Assembly (NCBI RefSeq): GCF_001183985.1
Contig: NZ_LFZW01000001.1
Location: 2,848,309 to 2,912,308, forward strand
Length of the DNA: 64,000 nt
Direction: 5' to 3'
From: Peribacillus loiseleuriae
Lineage (GTDB): Bacteria > Bacillota > Bacilli > Bacillales > DSM-1321
Position 1 is the stretch's first letter; every line of letters begins with the position of its first letter. This document shows positions 44,243 to 52,451 of this stretch, one piece after another. A model generated the notes under the pieces. That model worked only from the letters and a program-made list of their open reading frames with translations. It made no database searches and was not told where the DNA came from. Made by a program: the position numbers and the translations under genes.

Positions 44243-44437
44243 GTTATTCCCTCCACTCTCACTTACCAATTGATAAAATTTCTTTTTTTAGATCCTAAAT
44301 TTTTAAAAATGAATTTTAGTTGCTAAGTATACATATTGGCCAGACTAAAGACTACACAGGACGTAATACCGGTAGTCTCACTAAAAAGGGCGTTGGTATT
44401 TTTTATATTGAATTACTTACTCTAATAGAGTTTTCGT

Positions 44438-45901
44438 TTATAAAATCGGTGCCAATAATCTGGATATCGATTCTTTAAAACGAAGCCATAATGGACGCTT
44501 ATGATACTCTTCAAGAGTAAGTTGCTTCGAAACTTTAATGTCTTCTTCAAAAGCATTTGTAAGCGCATTGGCGAATTTGCCATTGTAAATAAAGGCGTTT
44601 ACTTCGAAATTTAATTTGAAGCTTCTCATATCAATATTCGACGTTCCTACTGAAGCTGTTTCATTGTCTACGACAATTGTCTTCGCATGTATAAATCCAT
44701 TATCATAAATAAATATCGACGCTCCTGCCTCGAGCAACTCACCAATATATGAATAGGTCGCCCAATATACGAACATATGATCAGGCTTATTCGGTATCAT
44801 AATTCTTACTTTAATACCAGATAATGCTGCAATACGGAGCGCATCCAATAAGCTTGCATCAGGGACAAAATAAGGGGTTTGAATCAAAATGGAGTCTTTA
44901 GCCGACATAATTAACTTGATATAGCCATTTTTTATTTGCTCCCATTTGGAATCTGGACCACTTGTTACAATCTGCATCCCAATGGAACTATGAGGAGAAT
45001 GAACTTTAGGAAAATGCTCTGGAACAAAGCCAATATTATGGTGTTTAGACGCTTCATTCCAATCGAGTATAAACACTGTCTGTATCGCGTAAACAGCTGA
45101 ACCTTGAATTCGCAGATGAGTATCACGCCAATAACCGAATTTTGGATTTAACCCTAAATATTCATCACCAACATTAAAGCCGCCGATATAACCGATTCTA
45201 CCATCAATAATGACCAGCTTGCGATGATTACGAAAGTTAAGCCGCAAATTAATAAAAGGCAATCGACTAGGATAGAAAACTTCGATTAAACCTCCAGCTT
45301 TCCGAAACTTCTTAAAAAAACGCTTCGTTAGTCCACGCGAACCTAGTTCATCATACAGTATACGTACTGTAACACCTTCTTCTGCTTTCAAGGTCAACAG
45401 GTCAATAAATTTTTTGCCTAGCTCGTCTTTTTTTAGTATATAATACTGAATATGTATATGATCTTTCGCCACTTTAATGTCTTCAAACAGCTGGGCAAAC
45501 TTTTCATTGCCATCTGTGAAGATTTCAACAGAATTGTCTTCTGTTAATACTGCATCATTCGTTCGTAAATGCATATAAATCAAGTCTTTATTATCTTCTG
45601 TTATCTGATTCCTGAAATCAAATTGATTTAAATTCAGTTGCTCCTGCTGTTTTTTCAGTATAGCATCAATCCCAATTTTCTCTCGACCTTCCCATTCAAA
45701 GAGATGAGCACGTCGCAATGTCCGTCCAAAAATTAAGTATAGGATAAAGCCAGCCACTGGAAGAAAGAATAACACAAGTAACCAAGCCCAAGAAGTGCCT
45801 GCATCTCTCCTTTCCCAAAAAATAACAAATAAAGCAAACAGAATATTTAATCCCATCACGGAATTAAATAATATAGAAGTTATTTGCGCCTCTATCTCCA
45901 T
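44438..45901 (-). CDS. cls: Cardiolipin synthase (ClsA type)
   Basis: 487 residues from ATG 45901, which matches the roughly 480 of bacillar ClsA and puts two membrane helices at the N-terminus; upstream in-frame codons to 46015 look untranslated. GTSWAWLLVLFFLPVAGFIL is the conserved membrane hairpin. Two phospholipase D motifs are HRKLVIIDGRIGYIGG and HAKTIVVDNETASVGTSN. It condenses two phosphatidylglycerols to cardiolipin and glycerol at the membrane. Confidence 0.9.
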   Translation of the reverse strand: MEIEAQITSILFNSVMGLNILFALFVIFWERRDAGTSWAWLLVLFFLPVAGFILYLIFGRTLRRAHLFEWEGREKIGIDAILKKQQEQLNLNQFDFRNQITEDNKDLIYMHLRTNDAVLTEDNSVEIFTDGNEKFAQLFEDIKVAKDHIHIQYYILKKDELGKKFIDLLTLKAEEGVTVRILYDELGSRGLTKRFFKKFRKAGGLIEVFYPSRLPFINLRLNFRNHRKLVIIDGRIGYIGGFNVGDEYLGLNPKFGYWRDTHLRIQGSAVYAIQTVFILDWNEASKHHNIGFVPEHFPKVHSPHSSIGMQIVTSGPDSKWEQIKNGYIKLIMSAKDSILIQTPYFVPDASLLDALRIAALSGIKVRIMIPNKPDHMFVYWATYSYIGELLEAGASIFIYDNGFIHAKTIVVDNETASVGTSNIDMRSFKLNFEVNAFIYNGKFANALTNAFEEDIKVSKQLTLEEYHKRPLWLRFKESISRLLAPIL

Positions 45902-46199
45902 CAACACCTTCAAATATTTCTTAGTATCATTAACAATACCACGCCAATACGGATAAGAAAAGTGTATCTGCTCGTACCTTAAATATAAGAGTATAGATAG
46001 ATATACGTAGATCATCTATTATAAGTTTCATTTTTTATTCTGTTAAGAACAGTTTCCCTATTTAGAAAGTGATCATCATTTGCGTGTAAGAAATGATGAC
46101 GGAGCTCTGTAAACTTAAAACAGGATTACATCGCTCCGCCAACTATTTAGGTCAGTTTCCCTGTTTGTTATTTTTCCTTCAAACGAGATTGAAAGAATT

Positions 46200-46303
46200 C
46201 CATAACGAATGTGCCTACCTCCACAACTACAATATATCGTTAGTATATGGCACTATAATCTATGTATAGAGAGTTAGGGCAGGCCATTTAAGGAAATCAT
46301 CGT
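46200..46303 (-). repeat. Dispersed hairpin repeat family B, copy 6 (3' end of the SRPBCC gene)
   Basis: Contains CCATAACGAATGTGCC, CTACAATATATCGTTAGTAT and CTATGTATAGAGAG, as in copies 1 and 5, and GGCAGGCCATTTAAGGAA. It starts 6 bp after the stop at 46310. Confidence 0.7.
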
Positions 46304-46309
46304 TGTTTC

Positions 46310-46765
46310 TTATCCTTTTCCATGATGAATTTCTAGCAATTTAACGGCAACTGCTTCTGATAAAGCTTTTGCCGTTTCCGGGACATATGATTTTAACAGC
46401 GGATTAGCCATTGGAGCTTTCATTCCTTTGGCTGTAATATCCAAATACCCGATCATTTTCGTTCGGTTCTCATCAATCATTTCAGCTCTAAAATAACCGC
46501 TTCCCTTGAAATTTTCATTTGTTCCCAACAGTTGAAATGTTACTTTCTCTGGCCCCGACCATTCTGTAATATCAACGAGTAGCTTAATTTTTTTCTTAAT
46601 CAGCCCAAGGTCACTGATGAATTCCCATGTTGACTGGTTTTTTGTTATAACCGTATGTGCAATATATCCTGGTACAAGCGGAGCCCAATTATCAATCACA
46701 CTAACAAAATTCCATACCTTTTCGATAGATAATGGAATGTTCACACTATGAACACCACTTGCCAT
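46310..46765 (-). CDS. SRPBCC/CoxG-like lipid-binding-fold protein
   Basis: 151 residues from ATG 46765 (MASGVHSVNIPLSIEKVW): GAGGAG lies 9 nt before it, while upstream ATGs overlap that site. The START-like pattern includes VWNFVSVIDNWAPLVPGY, GPEKVTFQLLGTNENFKGSG and TKMIGYLDITAKGMKAPMANP, typical of CoxG (carbon monoxide dehydrogenase subunit G) family proteins. No CO dehydrogenase genes are near, so only a hydrophobic-ligand-binding role is proposed. Confidence 0.75.
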   Translation of the reverse strand: MASGVHSVNIPLSIEKVWNFVSVIDNWAPLVPGYIAHTVITKNQSTWEFISDLGLIKKKIKLLVDITEWSGPEKVTFQLLGTNENFKGSGYFRAEMIDENRTKMIGYLDITAKGMKAPMANPLLKSYVPETAKALSEAVAVKLLEIHHGKG

Positions 46766-46915
46766 CTTGCTCATCTCCTCACAGATCATTCTTTCTCTTT
46801 ACTGTATTTACGAAGACAAGCAAAATAGAACAAAAAACTCAAATAGAGGCTAATCTCATATGAAAGACGAATGATATTGTACATTTCTAGCTATTTTTCT
46901 TTAATGTTTCTAAAA

Positions 46916-47165
46916 GTGCGTATTCAAAAAGGAGGATAAAAAGAGACGAGAAGTTCGAGAAGCGATCGTCTCTAGACTTGCGCGTATGCAGTAATACGTG
47001 AGAACCTGAGAGACAGAGCGACGAATAATAAACTAGGATATATTATCGGTTTGAAAGGAATTAGCAACAAAAACCCTTGAAGACAGCAATGATTGGATGG
47101 TTCATTGGAGGCAACGATTGAAGAAAAAGAAGAGAAGATGAATAGCATAACATGCGCACTTCTAA
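46916..47165 (+). repeat. Dispersed repeat family C, divergent copy 2
   Basis: Begins AAGTGCGTATTCAAAAAGG, shares GAAGTTCGAGAAGCGATCGTC and GCGCGTATGCAGTAATACGTG (each nearly identical in the 52-kb copy), then diverges and ends ACATGCGCACTTC, complementary to its own start. Confidence 0.6.
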
Positions 47166-47251
47166 AAAATTAGTCTATGGTGTACTTGGAATAATTTTCA
47201 ACACTTCATAACCTGATTGTGATTCATTTATAATCAGCCTTAAGTCATAGG

Positions 47252-47285
47252 AAAAAGCTTGAAGACCATCGTCTACAAGCTTTTT
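47252..47285 (-). terminator. Terminator hairpin downstream of the Mhq-like operon
   Basis: AAAAAGCTTG/CAAGCTTTTT, 10-bp stem with 14-nt loop. It lies 65 bp after the stop at 47350; a second AAGCTATAA/TTATAGCTT pairing lies between. Confidence 0.7.
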
Positions 47286-47349
47286 CTTTCTATCCGTCAC
47301 GAAGCTATAAGATGGATTCACTACTCTTGAATTATAGCTTTGGCTTATT

Positions 47350-47961
47350 TTATTTCGGACGTTCCATCGAAAATTGTTCTCCAAGCTTCGAATAATTAGT
47401 TCCAGCAAGTCTCGCTACTGGATTTAATCCTAGTGCATCTATCCGACCTTCATGGTAGAGAGATTCGTCGATATGATAGCAAACCACTCTTCCAATCAAT
47501 AAGTCGCATCCCAACTCTAAATCATTGCCACCTAATGGAATCGCCTGTTCAAGTTTACATTCAAAGCGAACTTTTGCTTCTTTAATTCCTGGTACTGTAA
47601 TTTGTTCACTTTCAATAAGAGTAAAATTCGTTCTTTCCAATTCACTTTTTTCAGGTGGCAGTTCAACCGCTGCTTCATTTGCTCCTGCAACAATATTCTC
47701 GTCGGTAATGTGAATGACAAATTCACCTTTTTCGATCGCATTCCGTGCAGTATCTTTTTGAATACCAGCTTTACGCTGGATCGACACAGAAAGTAACGGC
47801 GGATTTGAACTAACGATATTGAAATAGCTGAACGGGGCTACATTAACGACACCCTCATTCGATAAAGTTGTCACTAAAGCAATCGGTCTCGGAATAATGC
47901 TCCCAACCAAAAATTTATAATTATCCCGCTCACTTATCGTTTCTGGATTCAAAGAAATCAT
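47350..47961 (-). CDS. Flavin reductase family protein (FMN-binding split barrel)
   Basis: 203 residues with the DIM6/NTAB flavin-reductase-like barrel: LVGSIIPRPIALVTTLSNEG, NVAPFSYFNIVSSNPPLLSV, KDTARNAIEKGEFVIHI and the C-terminal LGLNPVARLAGTNYSKLG. It binds FMN and likely reduces flavin or is a stand-alone flavoprotein. Last gene of the operon with the MhqD-like esterase and two dioxygenases; 12 bp downstream of mhqD. Confidence 0.85.
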   Translation of the reverse strand: MISLNPETISERDNYKFLVGSIIPRPIALVTTLSNEGVVNVAPFSYFNIVSSNPPLLSVSIQRKAGIQKDTARNAIEKGEFVIHITDENIVAGANEAAVELPPEKSELERTNFTLIESEQITVPGIKEAKVRFECKLEQAIPLGGNDLELGCDLLIGRVVCYHIDESLYHEGRIDALGLNPVARLAGTNYSKLGEQFSMERPK

Positions 47962-47973
47962 CTGATCACCCTT

Positions 47974-48585
47974 TTAGCCAAAATGTTTTTGAAACCAAAC
48001 TCCTGCCTCTTCTACTTCAGATCGCGTCAGCTGGTGGCCAAAGTTTTCCCATTTCACTTCAACCTTTGCACCGGCCGATTGAAGTAGTTGGCTTAAATCT
48101 TCTGTTTCTTTCGCTGGGCATATTGGATCATTCACACCTGCGGCAATAAAGACGGGAATGCCACTATTGTTTGGTAAATCAATTCCACGTCTTGGCACCA
48201 TCGGATGATGAAGGATGGCCCCTTTTAACGCCCCCTCATAATGTAACAGCAAGCTTGCAGCAATATTGGCACCATTTGAATAGCCAAGCGCTACAATGTT
48301 ATTGCGGTCGAATTCGTATTCTTTTGCTGCTTGATCAAGAAATTCATTTAATTCCTGTGTGCGAAACACCAAATCTTCTTCATCAAAAACACCTTCTGCA
48401 AGTCGGCGGAAAAAACGAGGCATTCCATTTTCTAACACATTTCCGCGAACACTTAAAACAGAGGATTCAGGTGACACCATCTCAGCTATTCCTAATAAAT
48501 CGGTTTCTGTCCCTCCTGTACCATGTAAAAGCAATAATACAGGTGTCTCCAAATTACTTCCCTTTTGAAAAATATGTTTCATCAT
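47974..48585 (-). CDS. mhqD: MhqD-like carboxylesterase
   Basis: 203 residues, alpha/beta hydrolase of the phospholipase/carboxylesterase group. Oxyanion HGTGG, nucleophile in ALGYSNGANIA, Asp in AAGVNDPICPA and His in NFGHQLT. Its start overlaps the preceding dioxygenase stop (ATGA). B. subtilis MhqD, encoded with the dioxygenase MhqE, is induced by 2-methylhydroquinone and handles ring-cleavage products; the same pairing here supports that role. Confidence 0.87.
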   Translation of the reverse strand: MMKHIFQKGSNLETPVLLLLHGTGGTETDLLGIAEMVSPESSVLSVRGNVLENGMPRFFRRLAEGVFDEEDLVFRTQELNEFLDQAAKEYEFDRNNIVALGYSNGANIAASLLLHYEGALKGAILHHPMVPRRGIDLPNNSGIPVFIAAGVNDPICPAKETEDLSQLLQSAGAKVEVKWENFGHQLTRSEVEEAGVWFQKHFG

Positions 48586-49532
48586 GACTTATCTTCCTCC
48601 AATACTCTTGGAATTGCCGGTAATAAAGTTGTTTCCATTGACTCTCGTTTTTCTTCCAACCATGGTAGTAACATTAACTTACTTCCCATTGCCCCATATG
48701 ATTCATCATAAGCAAATCCTGGTGGATCTGTGGCAATTTCAAATAATATACCACCATCTTCGCGAAAGTAAATCGCATCGAAATATTGCCGATCCTTGAT
48801 TGGAGTTACATCAAAGCCAAAGCTACTTACATGCTTACGCCATTCGTTATGGTCAGCAAAATCAGTCGCACGCCAAGCAATATGATGAACGGTTCCTACC
48901 CCCATTGAGCCCATTGGTAAAGAGACATTCTTCACATCAATCACATTTCCAATATCGGATGTTGATTGAAATCTAAAAAAGTCTCCTTCTTCTCCTACCT
49001 TTTCTAAGCCCATTACTTCTACTAAAGTTTTCATTGTTTTTTCTGGAGCAGCCGTTAGTAGTACAGCGCCACCAAAACCTTTAATGGCTTTATTAGTAGG
49101 TACGCCGCCAAATTCCCAACCGCTATTAGCTCCAGCTTTTCGGGCAACAAGTTCCACATTTAAACCATGAGAATCTTGAAACCGAAGATAGCCTTCGCTA
49201 AATCGTCTAAGTTTTTTAAAGATAATCTTGAATTTCGTTAAGCGCTCCTCCCAGAATCCCAATGTTTCTTCTGTTACTACATAGGATGTGATTCCAACTT
49301 GTCCAGAACCTAAACGACCTTGATAAGCATTTGGCCAGGGAAAAAAAGTAATGATTGAGCCTGGTGAACCTGAGGCATCGCCAAAATATAAATGATAGGT
49401 TCCTGGATCATCGGAATTTACAGTTTTCTTGACCATTCTTAAGCCAAGGACACCTGCATAAAAATCGACGTTTTCCTGTGGTTTGCCGACAATAGCCGTA
49501 ATATGGTGAATTCCAGTTGTTTGCTTTTGCAT
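48582..49532 (-). CDS. Ring-cleaving dioxygenase, MhqO/MhqE-like (second copy)
   Basis: 316 residues made of two glyoxalase/extradiol (VOC) repeats. Likely metal ligands are His in TGIHHITAI, His in GTVHHIAWR and Glu in GILFEIATDPPGF. Insert YHLYFGDASGSPGSIITFF is typical of this family. It opens hydroquinone-type rings. It is a paralogue of the product of the next gene upstream (about 20 bp gap), and both precede mhqD. Confidence 0.88.
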   Translation of the reverse strand: MQKQTTGIHHITAIVGKPQENVDFYAGVLGLRMVKKTVNSDDPGTYHLYFGDASGSPGSIITFFPWPNAYQGRLGSGQVGITSYVVTEETLGFWEERLTKFKIIFKKLRRFSEGYLRFQDSHGLNVELVARKAGANSGWEFGGVPTNKAIKGFGGAVLLTAAPEKTMKTLVEVMGLEKVGEEGDFFRFQSTSDIGNVIDVKNVSLPMGSMGVGTVHHIAWRATDFADHNEWRKHVSSFGFDVTPIKDRQYFDAIYFREDGGILFEIATDPPGFAYDESYGAMGSKLMLLPWLEEKRESMETTLLPAIPRVLEEDKS

Positions 49533-49552
49533 ATTGATTCTGTCTTTACTCG

Positions 49553-50527
49553 TTAATTTATTTTTGTATTTAATGGTTTTAATTTCGCCTCAATTTGTTC
49601 TCGTTTTGATTCCAAGAATGGCGGTAATGCTAAAGATTCGCCCAGATGTTCTAACTCTTCATCTGTTGCAAATCCTGGACCATCCGTCGCAAGTTCAAAT
49701 AATATTCCGTTTGGTTCTCTGAAATATAATGATCTAAAATAATAACGATCCACGAATCCTGAATTCCGAATTCTATTTTCACTTATTCTTGCAATCCACT
49801 GCTTCATTTCTTCTTCATTATCTACTCGGAAAGCGACGTGGTGAACACCTCCTCGCCCTAGACGTTCAGGCGGAAGATCATTACGTGTTGCAACATGTAC
49901 TTCTGCACCCGTTCCACCTTCACCTGTTTCATAAACGATTATTTCTGCTTGCCCTGCACCTTCTGAAGGATATCTCCCTACTTTCCTAAATCCCATAATT
50001 TCAACGAGCACTTTTTCCGTAGGTTCGATATTTGGTACGGTCAATGAGACAGGTCCTAGTCCTAGAATTGCAAATTCAACTGGAATCGGACTCTTTTCCC
50101 AAGGATTCCCACCAGCTACACCTTGGTTATTCTCATCGGAAACTAACGCAAATCTCTGCCCTTCAAAATCTTTGAACGGAAGAACAAGACGTGTGTATCT
50201 TTTACTGATTTCCCCATGCCAAACGCCCTCTTCTTCAAAACGTTTTTTCCAAAAATTTAAGGCAGCATCATTCGCAACACGCAGTGATAACTCAGAAATA
50301 CTGTTATTACCTTCATGCACTTTTCCTGCGTTCGGAATTTCAAAAAACGTTAATTCCGTTCCAGGATTCCCCACTTCATCACCGTAAAATAAATGATAAA
50401 CACTAATATCATCTTGATTGACTGTTTTCTTGATTAAACGCAGACCTAATGTTTTAGTATAAAAATCAAAGTTATCTCCTGCTCTTGCAGTAATCGCTGA
50501 TACATGGTGAATTCCTTTAAGCTCCAT
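49553..50527 (-). CDS. Ring-cleaving dioxygenase, MhqO/MhqA-like (first copy)
   Basis: 324 residues from ATG 50527 (MELKGIHHVSAITARAG); AGGAGC lies 8 nt upstream, while the longer frame to 50590 has no site. Two VOC repeats with His in KGIHHVSAI, His in GVHHVAFRV and Glu in GILFELATDGPGF. First gene of the Mhq-like operon, behind a sigma-A promoter overlapped by an MhqR-like operator. Expected to detoxify quinones/hydroquinones. Confidence 0.88.
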   Translation of the reverse strand: MELKGIHHVSAITARAGDNFDFYTKTLGLRLIKKTVNQDDISVYHLFYGDEVGNPGTELTFFEIPNAGKVHEGNNSISELSLRVANDAALNFWKKRFEEEGVWHGEISKRYTRLVLPFKDFEGQRFALVSDENNQGVAGGNPWEKSPIPVEFAILGLGPVSLTVPNIEPTEKVLVEIMGFRKVGRYPSEGAGQAEIIVYETGEGGTGAEVHVATRNDLPPERLGRGGVHHVAFRVDNEEEMKQWIARISENRIRNSGFVDRYYFRSLYFREPNGILFELATDGPGFATDEELEHLGESLALPPFLESKREQIEAKLKPLNTKIN

Positions 50528-50601
50528 ATTATACAGCTCCTTTTTGTATATTTCTCCTATTAAAATTGGATTTAATTTACACTTAGTCACTTTTATTCAA
50601 A

Positions 50602-50642
50602 TATCTCGAATTAAAGGTAACTCTTTTTTTATAAATTGTCAA
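50602..50642 (-). promoter_or_regulatory. Sigma-A promoter with overlapping MhqR-like operator
   Basis: On the minus strand TTGACA (50637-50642) is 17 bp from TACCTT (50614-50619). Read on the plus strand, TATCTCGAATTAAAGGTAA (50602-50620) covers that -10 and matches most of the B. subtilis MhqR inverted repeat as I recall it (TATCTCGAATTCGAGATAA). A MarR-type repressor bound here would block the promoter. The repressor gene is not in the window. Confidence 0.65.
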
Positions 50643-50733
50643 TACACCCTATACTTTTGGCAGACAAAACAGATTTCATCCCCCTGTTTCGAAGCAAAAT
50701 ACAAGGAATTACCCGTTGCTTGCTATACAATTG

Positions 50734-50745
50734 TAGTAATTACTA
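50734..50745. promoter_or_regulatory. Palindromic operator candidate upstream of osmC
   Basis: TAGTAATTACTA is a perfect 12-bp palindrome just downstream of an extended -10-like TGCTATACA (50720-50728) and 20 bp before the osmC start. YodB/CatR sites in B. subtilis are short AT-rich palindromes of similar type; assignment to the HxlR regulator at 52.4 kb is speculative. Confidence 0.4.
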
Positions 50746-50764
50746 AACAAGGAGGCTATTATAT

Positions 50765-51214
50765 ATGGCAGAACATCAGTTTCATTTACAGGCAATTTGG
50801 GAAGGTGGGCGAAACGATACCGGGACAATAGAGGCTGGCAATCTTAAAACACAAATAAGCATTCCTCCTGAAATGGATGGACCTGGTATTGGGACAAATC
50901 CAGATGAAATGATGCTTGGAGCAGCAGCAACCTGCTACATTATTACGTTAGCGGCGATGATGGAAAGAAGTAAGCTGGATAAAGAAAGAATTACTCTTCA
51001 TTCAGAAGGCATTGTAGATGTAACGGACGGGGTGTTTACTTATAAAAAAATCATCCATCGGCCTAAAATCGTTCTAAAACAAGAGGCGAGTGAAAGTGAT
51101 CATCATTTAGCAAGAAAGCTAGCCGAAAAAGCTGAGACATCGTGTATGATTTCACGAGCCCTAAAAGGGAATGTAGAAATTTCTTTAGAAGTAGAGATCA
51201 AATCTGCACGCTAG
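50765..51214 (+). CDS. OsmC family peroxide/thiol-stress protein
   Basis: 149 residues. The two redox cysteines are in MMLGAAATCYIITLAAMMER and AEKAETSCMISRALKG, the OsmC pattern, with the GIGTNPDEMMLGA approach loop. Such proteins reduce organic hydroperoxides or act on disulfide species. AGGAGG lies 9 nt before ATG. It is transcribed away from the Mhq-like operon and shares its control region of about 240 bp, consistent with electrophile stress. Confidence 0.85.
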   Translation: MAEHQFHLQAIWEGGRNDTGTIEAGNLKTQISIPPEMDGPGIGTNPDEMMLGAAATCYIITLAAMMERSKLDKERITLHSEGIVDVTDGVFTYKKIIHRPKIVLKQEASESDHHLARKLAEKAETSCMISRALKGNVEISLEVEIKSAR

Positions 51215-51337
51215 AGAAAGAAAAGCAATTAGCCATTCAAATTCCTACTTAGAAACTCTGTCTCCACTCTGGAAACCATTTTTCGACTTGTATAGTTTCT
51301 CCCCTCTTAGCAAAAAGTAATATTGGAGGTGAACATA

Positions 51338-51469
51338 ATGAGTAAAATTAAAAAGGATCATTCCAAAGCAAGCCTACGTTCTTCACAAGTAGAAGGTCAA
51401 GGAACCACCACCCATGAAACAGGCTCCATTCAAGTACCTTCATCGAACAAGAAACAAAAACGCAGTTAA
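51338..51469 (+). CDS. 43-residue basic hydrophilic peptide
   Basis: ATG at 51338 behind GGAGGTG (6 nt). The product reads MSKIKKDHSKASLRSSQVEG, then QGTTTHETGSIQVPSSNKKQ and KRS. Rich in Ser, Thr, Lys and Gln with no hydrophobic core, it resembles in composition the minor small acid-soluble or forespore proteins of bacilli, but no defining motif is seen. Function unknown. Confidence 0.55.
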   Translation: MSKIKKDHSKASLRSSQVEGQGTTTHETGSIQVPSSNKKQKRS

Positions 51470-51544
51470 TTGTTCTAAAACCCTCTTTGGTGGGACGGAA
51501 GAACAGATTTGAAAATGGCGGCTGACATATGACTAAAAAACGAA

Positions 51545-51701
51545 TCCAAAACATAATACAAGGCTTTATGTAGTACCTTCAGACAGTCCTAAACTTGTTA
51601 TCTCAACGAATTTGGACCAAAATACCGACGAAGAAAATCCATATCAACTACAAAAGTGAATATTAAAAAGCAAGATTTTGAAGAATTCTTTAATCAGTAA
51701 A
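51545..51701 (+). pseudogene. Possible frameshifted remnant
   Basis: One frame reads RLYVVPSDSPKLVISTNLDQ and continues NTDEENPYQLQK to a stop; the overlapping frame then continues VNIKKQDFEEFFNQ to TAA at about 51701, just before a terminator (51707-51736). The two parts look like one small protein split by a single-base change. No start codon with a ribosome-binding site was found and the parent is not recognised. Confidence 0.35.
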
Positions 51702-51706
51702 CGTAT

Positions 51707-51736
51707 CGGACGGCTCAAATGAACCGTCCGCTTTTA
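51707..51736 (+). terminator. Terminator-like hairpin
   Basis: CGGACGG and CCGTCCG form a 7-bp GC-rich stem, extended by a TCA/TGA pair, followed by CTTTTATC. Confidence 0.75.
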
Positions 51737-51803
51737 TCAATTACTAAGCTAATAATCTCCTTAACATGCTCTGTCCATACCATTCGTACTATTAGATCTC
51801 CAT

Positions 51804-52076
51804 TTACTGTTTTCTATTGTAATATTGAATACCCGTCATGCTACCTTCGTCAATCATTCTTGAACCATCGATATCGTATGGATTAGGTTGTCCCGCTTTT
51901 TCTAATAAATGATCTACCTCACTTTGTTGTTTTTCCCATAACTTCAGTGCTTTCGTTCTCATTTTGGAATATACATTTACAACTTTTCCCCTATTTCTTT
52001 TCGTTGATACCATTGAGACACCCGCAATTCCGATGCCAAGCATTACATATGAACCTATGGATTTTACTAATCCCAT
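51804..52076 (-). CDS. Small membrane-anchored hypothetical protein
   Basis: 90 residues from ATG 52076 (MGLVKSIGSYVMLGIGIAGV): AGGAGG lies 9 nt before it and touches the upstream TTG alternative. One N-terminal membrane helix followed by a basic, then acidic cytoplasmic part ending GSRMIDEGSMTGIQYYNRKQ. Not recognised; likely a Bacillus-lineage protein. Confidence 0.65.
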   Translation of the reverse strand: MGLVKSIGSYVMLGIGIAGVSMVSTKRNRGKVVNVYSKMRTKALKLWEKQQSEVDHLLEKAGQPNPYDIDGSRMIDEGSMTGIQYYNRKQ

Positions 52077-52148
52077 CCCTACCAACCTCCTTTTTGATTA
52101 CTTTTATATACCACTTATTGAAAAACCCTAAACAAAGACTCCATATTA

Positions 52149-52338
52149 GTGTGTGTTCAAAAAAAGGATAAAAAGAGCCTAGAAGTTCTGCGAGCGATCG
52201 TCTCAAACCTCTCGCGTATACAGTAATACGTGGAGAACGGATTTGCACAGGATGTGCGCGTTTTTAACAGAAGGTCATTCATGAGCTTTGATGCAATTCG
52301 CAAGCTTTTTTTATCGGACTCTTTGAACAACCTCTATT
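52149..52338 (+). repeat. Dispersed repeat family C, copy 3
   Basis: Starts GTGTGTGTTCAAAAAAAGG and ends CGGACTCTTTGAACAACCTC. Shared with the 30.7-kb copy: TTGCACAGGATGTGCGCG (one difference), TTAACAGAAGGTCATTCATG and the terminal TTGAA-AACCTC. Confidence 0.75.
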
Positions 52339-52451
52339 ATTCTTACCTTCAAAGATAATTTTTCATGATTACTTTATGACACTATATACTAAACTGTTAT
52401 GTTGTTACATTATGCGTAAAGAGTTATACTACCATTATGGGGTGATACTAA

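Noticed and set aside
47175..47408. 77-codon minus-strand ORF
   Set aside because: Overlaps the flavin reductase 3' end in another frame and spans the terminator hairpins.
48171..48587. 138-codon plus-strand ORF
   Set aside because: Antisense to the MhqD-like esterase, which has a complete catalytic triad.
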